Below, one piece after another: positions 8,403-16,241 of a stretch of DNA of 64,000 bases. A model generated the notes under the pieces. That model was not told the DNA's origin. It made no database searches and worked only from the letters and a program-made list of their open reading frames with translations. Source of the DNA: Chloroflexota bacterium (GTDB lineage Bacteria; Chloroflexota; Dormibacteria; Dormibacterales; Dormibacteraceae); NCBI GenBank assembly GCA_005888075.1, contig VBKD01000174.1:4061-68060 (forward strand), in the 5' to 3' direction. Each line of letters opens with the position of its first letter. The first letter of the stretch is position 1. Position numbers and translations under genes: made by a program.

Positions 8403-8951
8403 TCAGTAGCCGAGCGCCTGACGCAGCACCTTGAATCCCCCGTCGCGCCGGTCGGTTGTAGTGGCGACCGAATACGTGATCCGATCGAGGATGGCCAGGA
8501 CAGCGACCGCGTCTTGCGGATTCTTCAAGATGGCGGGCTCGCAAAGGCCCGCGGCCACGGCCCGCTGGACATACGGTCCTTCCTCTGACCACCGCTTCAT
8601 CTCGGTGAGAAGCGCCGGCATGTTTTCCCTCCCGACCTGCTGGAGGGCTATCGCGACTCCTTCTCGGACGCGCCACCGTGGGTCGGAGGCCAGCTCGCGG
8701 AGCCAGGTCATCACCGTGTCAGGCTCCATCAGCGCAACCTTGCCGAGGCCGGCCGTGCCGCAAAGGGCAAGGAATTCGTCCGCGGAGGCCGAAAGCCGCC
8801 ACAGGCGGTCGGCGTCCGCCTCCTCGGCGACTGCCGCGACGAGCTCGAGGTTGGCTCTTGGTCCGGGAAGGCCGGAGTGCTTCTTGAGGTAAGGCTCCCA
8901 ATCTTTCAGGCGGCTGAGCTCTCGGCGGTACAGCTGCATGCGTTCGCCCAT
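8403..8951 (-). CDS. HEAT-repeat-like protein
   Basis: About 182 aa, all-helical, with repeat-like segments such as DPRWRVREGVAIALQQVG and EEGPYVQRAVAAGLCEP, which resemble HEAT/DNA-alkylation-repair helical repeats. No catalytic motif or export signal is seen. It is followed 17 nt later by the small basic protein, probably in one transcript. Such repeats usually mediate protein or DNA binding; whether it relates to AlkC/AlkD-type glycosylases cannot be told by reading alone. Confidence 0.65.
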   Translation of the reverse strand: MGERMQLYRRELSRLKDWEPYLKKHSGLPGPRANLELVAAVAEEADADRLWRLSASADEFLALCGTAGLGKVALMEPDTVMTWLRELASDPRWRVREGVAIALQQVGRENMPALLTEMKRWSEEGPYVQRAVAAGLCEPAILKNPQDAVAVLAILDRITYSVATTTDRRDGGFKVLRQALGY

Positions 8952-9016
8952 CTCTGGTTCGCGATGCTAAGGGGTCCATGCGCTTGGTGGGACTGAGCTA
9001 ATGGACAATCCACACG

Positions 9017-9631
9017 ATGGATAGCGCACGGTCGGCCGCGATCACGCAGGGGGTCCGGCTCGAACTCATCACCGTCGGCTGGATGGTCGTCGAGGCGGTC
9101 ATCGCCATCGGCGCAGGCGTCGCGGCCAGGAGTGTCCTGCTGACGGCCTTCGGCTTTGACTCGGTGGTCGAGCTCCTGAGCGGAATCGTTCTTTGGCGGC
9201 GGCTCAGCGCCGAGGCGCACAGCGCTGACATCGCCGGTGTCGTGAAGCTGGAGCGGGCGACCACGCGCATCTCGGCGGTGCTGCTGGTCGTGCTGTGCGC
9301 TTACGTTGTTCTGACCTCGATCGCCGGCCTTGTCCTCGGCCTCAAGCCGGATTCCTCGGTGCTTGGTGTCGGCGTGGCCTCAGTTGCTCTGATCGCCATG
9401 CCGCTCCTCGCGAAGGCCAAAAGCGGCGCCAACCAGGTCATCCAGAGCACGTCGCTGCGAGCCGATATCGCCGAGACCATCAGCTGCGCCTACCTGGCCG
9501 CCATCACGCTGTTCGGTCTTGGCTCCAGCATGCTGCTTGGCTGGTGGTGGGTGCAGTACGTCGCGGCCTTCGCATTGCTCATCTGGCTGGTTCCCGAGAC
9601 TCGTGAAGCCCTCGAGGCGAACCATGGCTGA
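9017..9631 (+). CDS. Cation-efflux-like membrane protein lacking C-terminal domain
   Basis: About 204 aa with five to six membrane helices. GFDSVVELLSG and SLRADIAETISC resemble the metal-site helices TM2 and TM5 of cation diffusion facilitators (an Asp in TM2 and xxxxD in TM5), but the cytoplasmic C-terminal metallochaperone-like domain is absent and the protein is about 100 residues short of a full CDF. ATG 9017 lies 7 nt after GACAAT, a possible leaderless start. It sits between CorA and the MgtE/Nramp pair, so a divalent-metal role is plausible. Substrate unknown. Confidence 0.65.
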   Translation: MDSARSAAITQGVRLELITVGWMVVEAVIAIGAGVAARSVLLTAFGFDSVVELLSGIVLWRRLSAEAHSADIAGVVKLERATTRISAVLLVVLCAYVVLTSIAGLVLGLKPDSSVLGVGVASVALIAMPLLAKAKSGANQVIQSTSLRADIAETISCAYLAAITLFGLGSSMLLGWWWVQYVAAFALLIWLVPETREALEANHG

Positions 9632-9684
9632 CCACCATCGCGCGGGATAATGAGGCCGACCAAGCGGGGCGGAGGCGAAATTCG

Positions 9685-10974
9685 ATGAGCGACAGGCGGG
9701 ATGGAAGCGTGGATCACACCGATGAACGGCGCGTCATGCTGACGCAGCTGCTGCGCAGCCCCGTTCTCAACCCCGCGGGAGTCGAGATCGGGCGGGTCGA
9801 AGACGTCATCGTCAAGCTGGCCGAGGGGGTCTATCCGCCGATCACCGGCCTCAAGGTCCGGGTTGGAGCAGAAGACGTCTTCGTCGGCAAGGACCTGATC
9901 GAGCACCTGCAGCCGGGAGCGGTTCGGCTCAACACCCACACGCTCCAAACGCAGGCGTTCCAGCGGCGACCCGGCGAGGTGCTCCTCGCTGCCGACGTCC
10001 TCGGGCGCCATCTGGTCGACATGGTGCGAGGGCGGATCGTCCAGGCCAATGACTTGGTTCTAGCACCCACCGATGGCGGCTGGTATCTGGCCGGAATCGA
10101 TCGCAGCCCGCAAGCGCTGCTGCGCCGATGGCTCCCTCGTCGAGCCCGGCCAGACCTTCGACGCCACGCGATCCTTGACTGGAAGGACGTCCAGCCGTTC
10201 GTCGGTCACGTGCCAACCGCCAAGCTGCTGATGCCGCTGCAGCGGTTGCGACGGCTGCACCCGGCGCAGATCGCAGACATAGTGGAAGGCGTCTCGCATG
10301 AGGAGGGCGAGGAGATCATTCAAACGGTGCGCAGCGACGCCGAGCTGACGGCCGACGTGTTCGAGGAGCTCGATGACGAACACAGAGTCGAGTTCCTCAG
10401 GTCGCGGCCGAATGAGGAGGTGGCGAAGGTCCTCGACCGCATGGCGCCAGACGATGCCGCGGACATTCTCGGCGAGCTGAGTCAGGAGCGGCGCAAGCCC
10501 ATTTTCGACTTGATGTCGCCAAACCAGCAGCACAAGTTGAGCAAGCTTCTGCAGTATCACCCCAGCACGGCCGGAGGGATGATGAGCCCCGACTACGTCT
10601 GGGTCGTTCGCGGCTCCACAGTGGAGATGGCGCTCGAAGCGGTCCGCACCGACGACAAGTCACCTCGGCCACTGCTCAGCACCGTCTTCATAACTGAGCA
10701 GGAAGGGCGTTATGTCGGCAGCGTCGCGGTGGTTGATCTTCTTCGTGCGGATCGCCACCAAAAGGTCGAAGAGCTCGAGCTGAGCAACATATCGGTCCAG
10801 GGGAACGCGGACTTTTCCGACGTCGCCCTACTCATGGCCGACTACAACCTCACCGCCCTTGCGGCCACCGACGCCGCCGGCAACATGGTGGGTGCGATCT
10901 CGTCGGACGACGTCATCGAGGCCCTCGTCCCAGAAGACTGGCGAGCCCGGGTCGAAGCGAGCACCGGGGTATAG
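9685..10974 (+). CDS. PRC-barrel/MgtE-N/CBS protein, probable Mg2+ sensor subunit
   Basis: About 429 aa and soluble. Residues 1-150 hold a PRC-barrel-like region (LLRSPVLNPAGVEIGRVEDV). Residues 170-290 match the MgtE N-terminal superhelical domain (ADIVEGVSHEEGEEI, MAPDDAADILGELS). Residues 290-425 are a CBS pair with the MgtE-like junction YHPSTAGGMMSPDYV. In MgtE channels these domains sense cytosolic Mg2+, but the channel helices are missing here. The downstream gene, 6 bp away, is an Nramp-type transporter, so this protein probably regulates it. GGAGG lies 10 nt before ATG 9685, and a GATAAT box is about 35 nt upstream. Confidence 0.85.
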   Translation: MSDRRDGSVDHTDERRVMLTQLLRSPVLNPAGVEIGRVEDVIVKLAEGVYPPITGLKVRVGAEDVFVGKDLIEHLQPGAVRLNTHTLQTQAFQRRPGEVLLAADVLGRHLVDMVRGRIVQANDLVLAPTDGGWYLAGIDRSPQALLRRWLPRRARPDLRRHAILDWKDVQPFVGHVPTAKLLMPLQRLRRLHPAQIADIVEGVSHEEGEEIIQTVRSDAELTADVFEELDDEHRVEFLRSRPNEEVAKVLDRMAPDDAADILGELSQERRKPIFDLMSPNQQHKLSKLLQYHPSTAGGMMSPDYVWVVRGSTVEMALEAVRTDDKSPRPLLSTVFITEQEGRYVGSVAVVDLLRADRHQKVEELELSNISVQGNADFSDVALLMADYNLTALAATDAAGNMVGAISSDDVIEALVPEDWRARVEASTGV

Positions 10975-10980
10975 CCAACC

Positions 10981-12627
10981 ATGGCTGAGCGCGAGCCGAA
11001 TCAGAAGGACTCGCGCTTGAGGCCAGGGTCGGCGATCCTGCCGGATGCCCACGGCGAGGAAATCCAGGGCGCCTTCGGGACCATCCGCCTCAGCGACGTC
11101 ACACCTCGCCGATCCTGGCGGCGCAGGCTGCAGACCCTGGCTGCGATCCTCGGACCCGGACTCATCGTCATGGTCGGCGACAACGATGCCGGGGGAGTGT
11201 CGACGTACGCGCAGGCCGGTCAAGACTTTGGGTATTCGCTCCTCTGGACACTGCTCCTGCTGATTCCCGTCCTGATCGTCAACCAGGAGATGGTGGTGCG
11301 ATTGGGCGCCGTGACCGGCGTCGGCTACGCGAGACTCATCAGCGAGCGTTTCGGCCGCTCCTGGGGCTGGTTTTCGGTCGCAGGAATTTTTCTGCTCAAC
11401 TTCCTGACCATCAGCACTGAGTTCATGGGAATCAGCCTTGCCGCTGAGTATTTTGGTTTCAGCAAGTACGTCGTCGTGCCCCTGGCGATGCTCGTGCTGA
11501 TCGGCATCACCATCAGCGGCAACTTCCGTCGATGGGAGCGCGCAATGTTCGCCTTCCTTTTCGCGAGCCTGCTGGTGATCCCGCTGGCGGTGTTGAGCCA
11601 CCCCAACCCAGGGGCGGCCATCAGAGGGTTCGTCATGCCGGGCATACAGGGTGGCCTTACGTCGAACTCGGCGCTGTTGATCATCGCGGTCGTCGGGACC
11701 ACGGTTGCTCCCTGGCAGCTCTTCTTTCAGCAGTCCAACGTCATCGACAAGCGCATCACGCCCCGATTCCTCGAATACGAGAAGGCGGACACCGTAATCG
11801 GCGCGTTTGTGGTCGTGGTCGGTGCAGCCGCAATCATGATGGCGACCGGCGCGGCATTCTCGGGCACACCTGCGATGGGCCATTTCGTGGATGCGCTGCA
11901 AGTGGCCCAGGGACTGAAGGCGTATATCTCTCCTGTCGTCGGCGCCATCTTCGCCCTGCTGCTGCTGGATGCGTCGATCGTTGGCGCGTCGGCGGTGACG
12001 CTGGCGACGTCATATGCGTTCGGCGACATCTTCGGCCTGATGCACTCGCTGCATAGAGGCGTGCGCGAAGCGAAGACTTTCTACGCCACATACACCGCGA
12101 TGGTCGCGCTGGCCGCCGCGATTGTGCTCATCCCGCACGCTCCGCTCGGTCTGATCACGACAGCGGTTCAGGCGCTCGCGGGCATCATGCTGCCGAGCGC
12201 CACGGTTTTCGCCGTGATGCTCTGCAACGACCGCGCCGTGCTCGGTCCATGGGTCAACAAGCCCTGGCTCAACGCTGTGGCGGGCATCATCGTGAGCTCA
12301 TTGATCGCGCTATCGATGATCCTCGTCGTCTCAACTCTGATTCCAACCATCGACGTGACCCGCCTGCTTCTCGTGCTCTCGGCGTTGACGGTCGCGGTCT
12401 GGATCGTGGGCGGAGCAGGTTTGGTGTACGGCAGCCGGCGCGCTGCACCCGAGCCCGCGATGTCGCGACAGGAGCGGGAGAACTGGCGTATGCCCGCACT
12501 CGCACTTCTCGAGCGACCGAAGGGGACGTTGACCCGCCGAATCACGGTATGGGTGCTGAGCGGCTACGTCGTTGTGGGGGTCATCCTTCTGGCGGTCAAG
12601 TCAGTCGAGATCGCGCTTCATCAGTAG
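10981..12627 (+). CDS. Divergent Nramp-family transporter, probably Mg2+ (NRMT-like)
   Basis: About 548 aa with roughly 11 membrane helices. In canonical Mn/Fe Nramps TM1 carries DPGN and TM6 carries a metal-binding Met in MPHN. Here TM1 reads GDNDAGGVSTY and the TM6 position reads TTVAPWQLFFQQ, so the soft-metal Met is replaced by Ala. Loss of that ligand is the hallmark of Nramp-related magnesium transporters. The immediately preceding MgtE-type sensor supports Mg2+ as substrate. The N-terminal 50 residues are polar and cytoplasmic; a long C-terminal loop precedes a last helix. Family membership is firm, substrate inferred. Confidence 0.87.
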   Translation: MAEREPNQKDSRLRPGSAILPDAHGEEIQGAFGTIRLSDVTPRRSWRRRLQTLAAILGPGLIVMVGDNDAGGVSTYAQAGQDFGYSLLWTLLLLIPVLIVNQEMVVRLGAVTGVGYARLISERFGRSWGWFSVAGIFLLNFLTISTEFMGISLAAEYFGFSKYVVVPLAMLVLIGITISGNFRRWERAMFAFLFASLLVIPLAVLSHPNPGAAIRGFVMPGIQGGLTSNSALLIIAVVGTTVAPWQLFFQQSNVIDKRITPRFLEYEKADTVIGAFVVVVGAAAIMMATGAAFSGTPAMGHFVDALQVAQGLKAYISPVVGAIFALLLLDASIVGASAVTLATSYAFGDIFGLMHSLHRGVREAKTFYATYTAMVALAAAIVLIPHAPLGLITTAVQALAGIMLPSATVFAVMLCNDRAVLGPWVNKPWLNAVAGIIVSSLIALSMILVVSTLIPTIDVTRLLLVLSALTVAVWIVGGAGLVYGSRRAAPEPAMSRQERENWRMPALALLERPKGTLTRRITVWVLSGYVVVGVILLAVKSVEIALHQ

Positions 12628-12690
12628 TCGTCTCTTTAGGTTCTTTAACACTCCACTTACATTCACATACCCAACCCGGGGCTAGAATGG

Positions 12691-13608
12691 ATGCCCGTGC
12701 CGCTCGGTATCAAACCGGGCCACCGCGCCAGAGCATCCCGCCGGCGCCTGAGCCCATCACGCACCATCCTCCTCGCCGCGCTTGCCATTGTCCTTTCGTC
12801 GGTGGCTGGCGGTCTCGCGTACTTCATCCCAGCCGCGCAGACGGCGATCGCGTCGACCGGGCAGGCCGTGCACGTTCCATCCCCATCCCCGACGTCCCTG
12901 TTCACCGCATCGCCGTCGCCGGCTCCGGTCGCAAACGTCAGCGGAGCGTTCACCGTGCTCCTTCTCGGATCGGACGACGACTCCAAGTTCGGACCCGATC
13001 ACGTGCTCACCCAGTCGATGATCCTGGTGAGGGTCGTGCCCTCGACCAAGCAGGTCACCATGCTCTCGATCCCGCGCGACCTGTACGTGCCGATGTCGGT
13101 GGGATGGTCGGGCAAAATCGATGGCGCCTACTCGTATGGAGGTGCCGGCGCGGCCATCGCGACGGTGGAGCAGAACTTCCACGTCCACGTCGACGACTAC
13201 ATATGGGTGGGTCTGCTCGGACTGATCAAGTTGATCGACGCCATGGGCGGAGTCGACGTCGTGACCAGCAACCCGGAGTACGTGCGGTCACGCCATGGCG
13301 ACCTGCAAAGCGACCTCGGCCGCTCGCAAAGGCAGCAGCAGGTCCTGATCGCGATCCGTCAGAAAGCCAGGCAAATCGCCCCTGCAGACCTGCCCGTCAT
13401 GGCTAGCGCGATAGGCGGTGAGCTGAAAACGAGCATCAGCATCTCCAAGGTGGCCGAGTTGCTGCCGCTGGCCTCGAGCTTCGACAACCCTGACTCGATC
13501 CATCAGATCGTCCTGCTCAATCCGTACACCCATGGCGGGGGCCCCGACGGCAGCATCGTCGGGAACTGGGACCTGATCCTGCCGCTGGTGCACCAGACCT
13601 TCCCATGA
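12691..13608 (+). CDS. LytR-CpsA-Psr (LCP) family protein
   Basis: About 305 aa: a basic N-terminus, one membrane helix (TILLAALAIVLSSVAGGLAYF), a Pro/Ser-rich linker, then the LCP domain with VLLLGSDDD, TQSMILVRV, MLSIPRDLYVPM, GKIDGAYSYGG and DAMGGVDV. LCP enzymes transfer undecaprenyl-linked glycopolymers (teichoic acid, arabinogalactan or capsule type) to peptidoglycan at the outer membrane face. ATG 12691 is only 2 nt after TAGAAT (12683-12688). If that is the -10 box, the transcript would begin near GTG 12697, which would be a leaderless start giving a protein two residues shorter. Overlaps the next gene by 4 bp. Confidence 0.9.
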   Translation: MPVPLGIKPGHRARASRRRLSPSRTILLAALAIVLSSVAGGLAYFIPAAQTAIASTGQAVHVPSPSPTSLFTASPSPAPVANVSGAFTVLLLGSDDDSKFGPDHVLTQSMILVRVVPSTKQVTMLSIPRDLYVPMSVGWSGKIDGAYSYGGAGAAIATVEQNFHVHVDDYIWVGLLGLIKLIDAMGGVDVVTSNPEYVRSRHGDLQSDLGRSQRQQQVLIAIRQKARQIAPADLPVMASAIGGELKTSISISKVAELLPLASSFDNPDSIHQIVLLNPYTHGGGPDGSIVGNWDLILPLVHQTFP

Positions 13609-14744
13609 CCCCTCGCCTGCTGCCCCAGTTCTTGCTCGCCGTGGGACTTGCCTTGTTGATGGTGGTGACTGGCGCCTTCACATACATCACGATCGGCAAC
13701 CACCAGACGAAGGTGGCCCTGAAGGTGCAGAAGCCGACGGAGCCGACGCCGAGCCCGAAGGCATTCGTTCTGCCGGGCACGATTTACGTCGCCCAGTCAG
13801 GCGCGCTCTACAGCCTGAACGCGGGACGCTTCCACCAGCTGACGCCCGAGGCCGGCTGGTCCCAACCCGCCCTTTATCCGGACGGAAGCAACCTGCTCGC
13901 GGTCAAGAACACCGGGTGGTATTCGGACATCTACGTCTTGAACCGCTTTGGGAATGTGATGCGGCAGGTCACCAACAACAGCGGACCCCCAAGGAACAAC
14001 GACACCGGCGCGAAGGACTGGGCCTTCTACCCGCGCCTCAGCCCTGACCAGGGCACGTTGTGGCTGACGTACGACCAGCCCAAGGGCGGATACGACACCG
14101 GCTTCTCGATCTGGGCGATGCCATTCAACGGCACGATGCGCCAGGCGCGGCTCTGGACGATTTCCGGCGATCACACCGGCGGCGATGTGCAGTCGATTCC
14201 GCTTCCGGGCGGCGGGATCATTTACACGAAGTACGACTTTGGACCCGACCAGAAGCTGGTCGGCCGGCTGTGGTTCACCAACCGCGCCTATTCCTACGGC
14301 AAGCCGCTGACGGACCCGTCCGAGGACTGCCGCCAGCCGTCGCTGTCTCCCGACGGAAGCCAGCTCGCGATGATCTGCACCTACGAGAAGCAGGTCTCGT
14401 ATCTCACAATCGCCTCCTGGAGCGGCAACAACCTGGGGCCGCGCAAGAACCTGGTCACCAACCAGATGGCCGCGCAGCCGGCGTGGGCGCCGGACGGCTC
14501 AGGGATCGCATACCTGGCGCCAGGCTCCAAGGCAGGACTCGGGACCTTCCAGCTGTGGTGGCTGGCCAAAGGCGCCTACACGCCGCCGCCGCCGGCCCCG
14601 ATACCGACGCCCACCCCCGGAGGACCGCACAACGGTCCGCTGCCCAGCCCCTCGGCGCCACCGCCGCTTCCCGTGGTGAAGCCGTTGGAGATGACCACCG
14701 GACTCGGCCTCGACGCGACCTCGCCGATCGCCTGGAGCAGCTAG
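13605..14744 (+). CDS. Membrane-anchored beta-propeller (TolB/WD40-like) protein
   Basis: About 379 aa: one N-terminal membrane helix (FLLAVGLALLMVVTGAFTYI), then a linker and repeated propeller blades marked by YPDGSNLLAV, LSPDQGTLWL, LSPDGSQLAMI and WAPDGSGIAYL, which are typical of TolB/PD40 blades. The C-terminus is Pro-rich (about residues 320-350). It is translationally coupled to the LCP gene (ATGA overlap), suggesting a shared envelope function on the outer face. Its stop overlaps that of the convergent GT51 gene in CTAG. No enzymatic residues recognised; propellers of this type are usually protein-binding. Confidence 0.82.
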   Translation: MTPRLLPQFLLAVGLALLMVVTGAFTYITIGNHQTKVALKVQKPTEPTPSPKAFVLPGTIYVAQSGALYSLNAGRFHQLTPEAGWSQPALYPDGSNLLAVKNTGWYSDIYVLNRFGNVMRQVTNNSGPPRNNDTGAKDWAFYPRLSPDQGTLWLTYDQPKGGYDTGFSIWAMPFNGTMRQARLWTISGDHTGGDVQSIPLPGGGIIYTKYDFGPDQKLVGRLWFTNRAYSYGKPLTDPSEDCRQPSLSPDGSQLAMICTYEKQVSYLTIASWSGNNLGPRKNLVTNQMAAQPAWAPDGSGIAYLAPGSKAGLGTFQLWWLAKGAYTPPPPAPIPTPTPGGPHNGPLPSPSAPPPLPVVKPLEMTTGLGLDATSPIAWSS

Positions 14745-15535
14745 CAGCCGGGCCGGCCGGGCCCTCGAGCCAGAACCGGTTCGGCGTTGGCCGCGGTCGC
14801 TTGGGAAGCGGTGATGTACTTGTCCGCCACCATCGCCGCAAGGACGTCTGATCGCCGAGCGGCCGCTGCGTCCGGATTCACGGTCGGGTCGTAGATCGAC
14901 GGAGCCTGGGTCACCCCCGCGAGCAGCGCGTACTGGCCCAGGGTCAGGTCGCCCAACGGCGCCCGGAAGTAGTCGCAGGCGGCGGCCGTGACTCCATACA
15001 CCCCCAGGCCGGTGGTGATCTCGCTCAGGTAATCGGCCATGATGCGGCGCTTGCTGAGCACTCGCTCGACCTTGAGCGCCAGCGCCAGGTCCTCCAGCTT
15101 GTGATATCCCTGGTCTGAACCGTTGAGGTAGATGTCCTTGACGAGCTGCTCGGTGATCGTGGACCCCCCTTGGCACAGGCAGAAGTTGGCCGCGTCGTAA
15201 AGCAAGGCCCGGGCAACCCCAAGCGAATCGATGCCGTGGTGAGAGTAGAAGCGCTCGTCCTCGATGGCCACCACGGCGTCGGCCAGCAATGGCGGGACCT
15301 GGTCCTCGCGCAGCAGGACGGCATTCTTGGCCCTGGTGTCAGCGGCCACCCGCTGCTGAATGTCTGTGGCCGGGGGCGTCGAGACCCAGAGGGTCAGGGC
15401 GCTGGGGACGAGCGCCGCAAGGAGCAGAACGAAAGCCACCGCAATGCGCGCGAAAGCAAGCGCAAACCCGCCCACGGTGGTTACGAACGGGCGGTCGGCA
15501 TTTCCAGTTACGCCAACCTGGAGCGTCGGAAGCAA
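14741..15535 (-). CDS. GT51 peptidoglycan glycosyltransferase (no transpeptidase domain)
   Basis: About 264 aa: one membrane helix (residues 22-47) and a GT51 domain with the catalytic EDERFYSHHG (first Glu), GGSTITEQLVK, ERVLSKRRIMADYL and GVYGVTAAACDYF motifs. It polymerises lipid II into glycan strands at the membrane outer face. The C-terminus (MVADKYITASQATAANAEPV) looks like the end of the GT domain of bifunctional class A PBPs, but the protein stops there without a transpeptidase, so it may be a shortened class A PBP. The start is TTG 15535, with GTG 15475 as an alternative. It is divergent from the response regulator. Confidence 0.85.
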   Translation of the reverse strand: MLPTLQVGVTGNADRPFVTTVGGFALAFARIAVAFVLLLAALVPSALTLWVSTPPATDIQQRVAADTRAKNAVLLREDQVPPLLADAVVAIEDERFYSHHGIDSLGVARALLYDAANFCLCQGGSTITEQLVKDIYLNGSDQGYHKLEDLALALKVERVLSKRRIMADYLSEITTGLGVYGVTAAACDYFRAPLGDLTLGQYALLAGVTQAPSIYDPTVNPDAAAARRSDVLAAMVADKYITASQATAANAEPVLARGPGRPGC

Positions 15536-15559
15536 GTTCCATGGGACAATCCCGTTCGC

Positions 15560-16240
15560 GTGTCCATCAGGTGGAAAGTCGCCCTGGTGGAGGACGACCG
15601 GCGCCTGGCGCGGGCCGTCTCAGCAGGGTTAGGAGAGGAAGGTTTCACAGTCCGGGCGGTAGACACGGCCCGCCGCGGACTTGATTTGGTGCGCCAATGG
15701 AATCCCGACGTCGTGCTGGTCGACCTGATGCTGCCCGACAACGACGGGCCCGAGATCTTCGAAACGCTCAGGGGTGAGACCGACGCCGCCATCGTTGGGA
15801 TCAGCGCCAGGGCGTCAGTGAGCGACCGGATCGCGGGTTTGAAGGCGGGCGCGGACGACTACCTCGCCAAGCCCTTCGCGCTCGATGAGCTCGTGGCCCG
15901 GGTCGAAGCGGTCATCCGCCGCCATCGCGGCAAAGGCGGTTCGCGGCTCGAGGCTGGCGATGTGGTCGTGGACTTGAGCGAGGGCCTGGCGGCGCGGGGC
16001 GGTGTGCAGCTTGGCTTGACCGGGATCGAGTTCCGCATCCTCGCCGGGCTCATGAGGAACCGTGGTCAGCTCGTGACCTATGCGCAGCTCGCTGAGGCGG
16101 TGTGGGCGGTGACCACGGGGCCAGAGTCCAATTCGCTCGAGGTCCACATCTCCCGCATTCGTCAGAAGCTCGAAGCGGGCGGGAGGTCGAGATTGATCCA
16201 GACTGTCCGCGGGCTCGGTTACAAGTTCAAGCTGGAGTAG
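15560..16240 (+). CDS. OmpR-family response regulator
   Basis: About 226 aa. Receiver domain with acidic pocket Glu11-Asp12-Asp13, phosphoacceptor Asp55 (VLVDLMLPD), and DDYLAKPF Lys, followed by an OmpR-type winged helix (GLTGIEFRILAGLMRN, VHISRIRQKL, VRGLGYKF). GTG 15560 is used because the receiver begins at once (SIRWKVALVEDD); longer in-frame reading upstream runs through the GT51 gene on the other strand. GACAAT lies 9 nt before the start. The histidine kinase follows after 1 bp, so the two form a two-component system. Target genes unknown; the divergent envelope genes are candidates. Confidence 0.92.
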   Translation: MSIRWKVALVEDDRRLARAVSAGLGEEGFTVRAVDTARRGLDLVRQWNPDVVLVDLMLPDNDGPEIFETLRGETDAAIVGISARASVSDRIAGLKAGADDYLAKPFALDELVARVEAVIRRHRGKGGSRLEAGDVVVDLSEGLAARGGVQLGLTGIEFRILAGLMRNRGQLVTYAQLAEAVWAVTTGPESNSLEVHISRIRQKLEAGGRSRLIQTVRGLGYKFKLE

Positions 16241-16241
16241 C

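Noticed and set aside
10828..11901. Long minus-strand frame opposite the MgtE/Nramp genes
   Set aside because: Asp/His/Arg-rich sequence with no domain; the plus strand encodes well-supported membrane and CBS proteins.
15170..15559. Extension of the response-regulator frame upstream of GTG 15560
   Set aside because: It lies antisense to the GT51 coding region and contains no receiver sequence.
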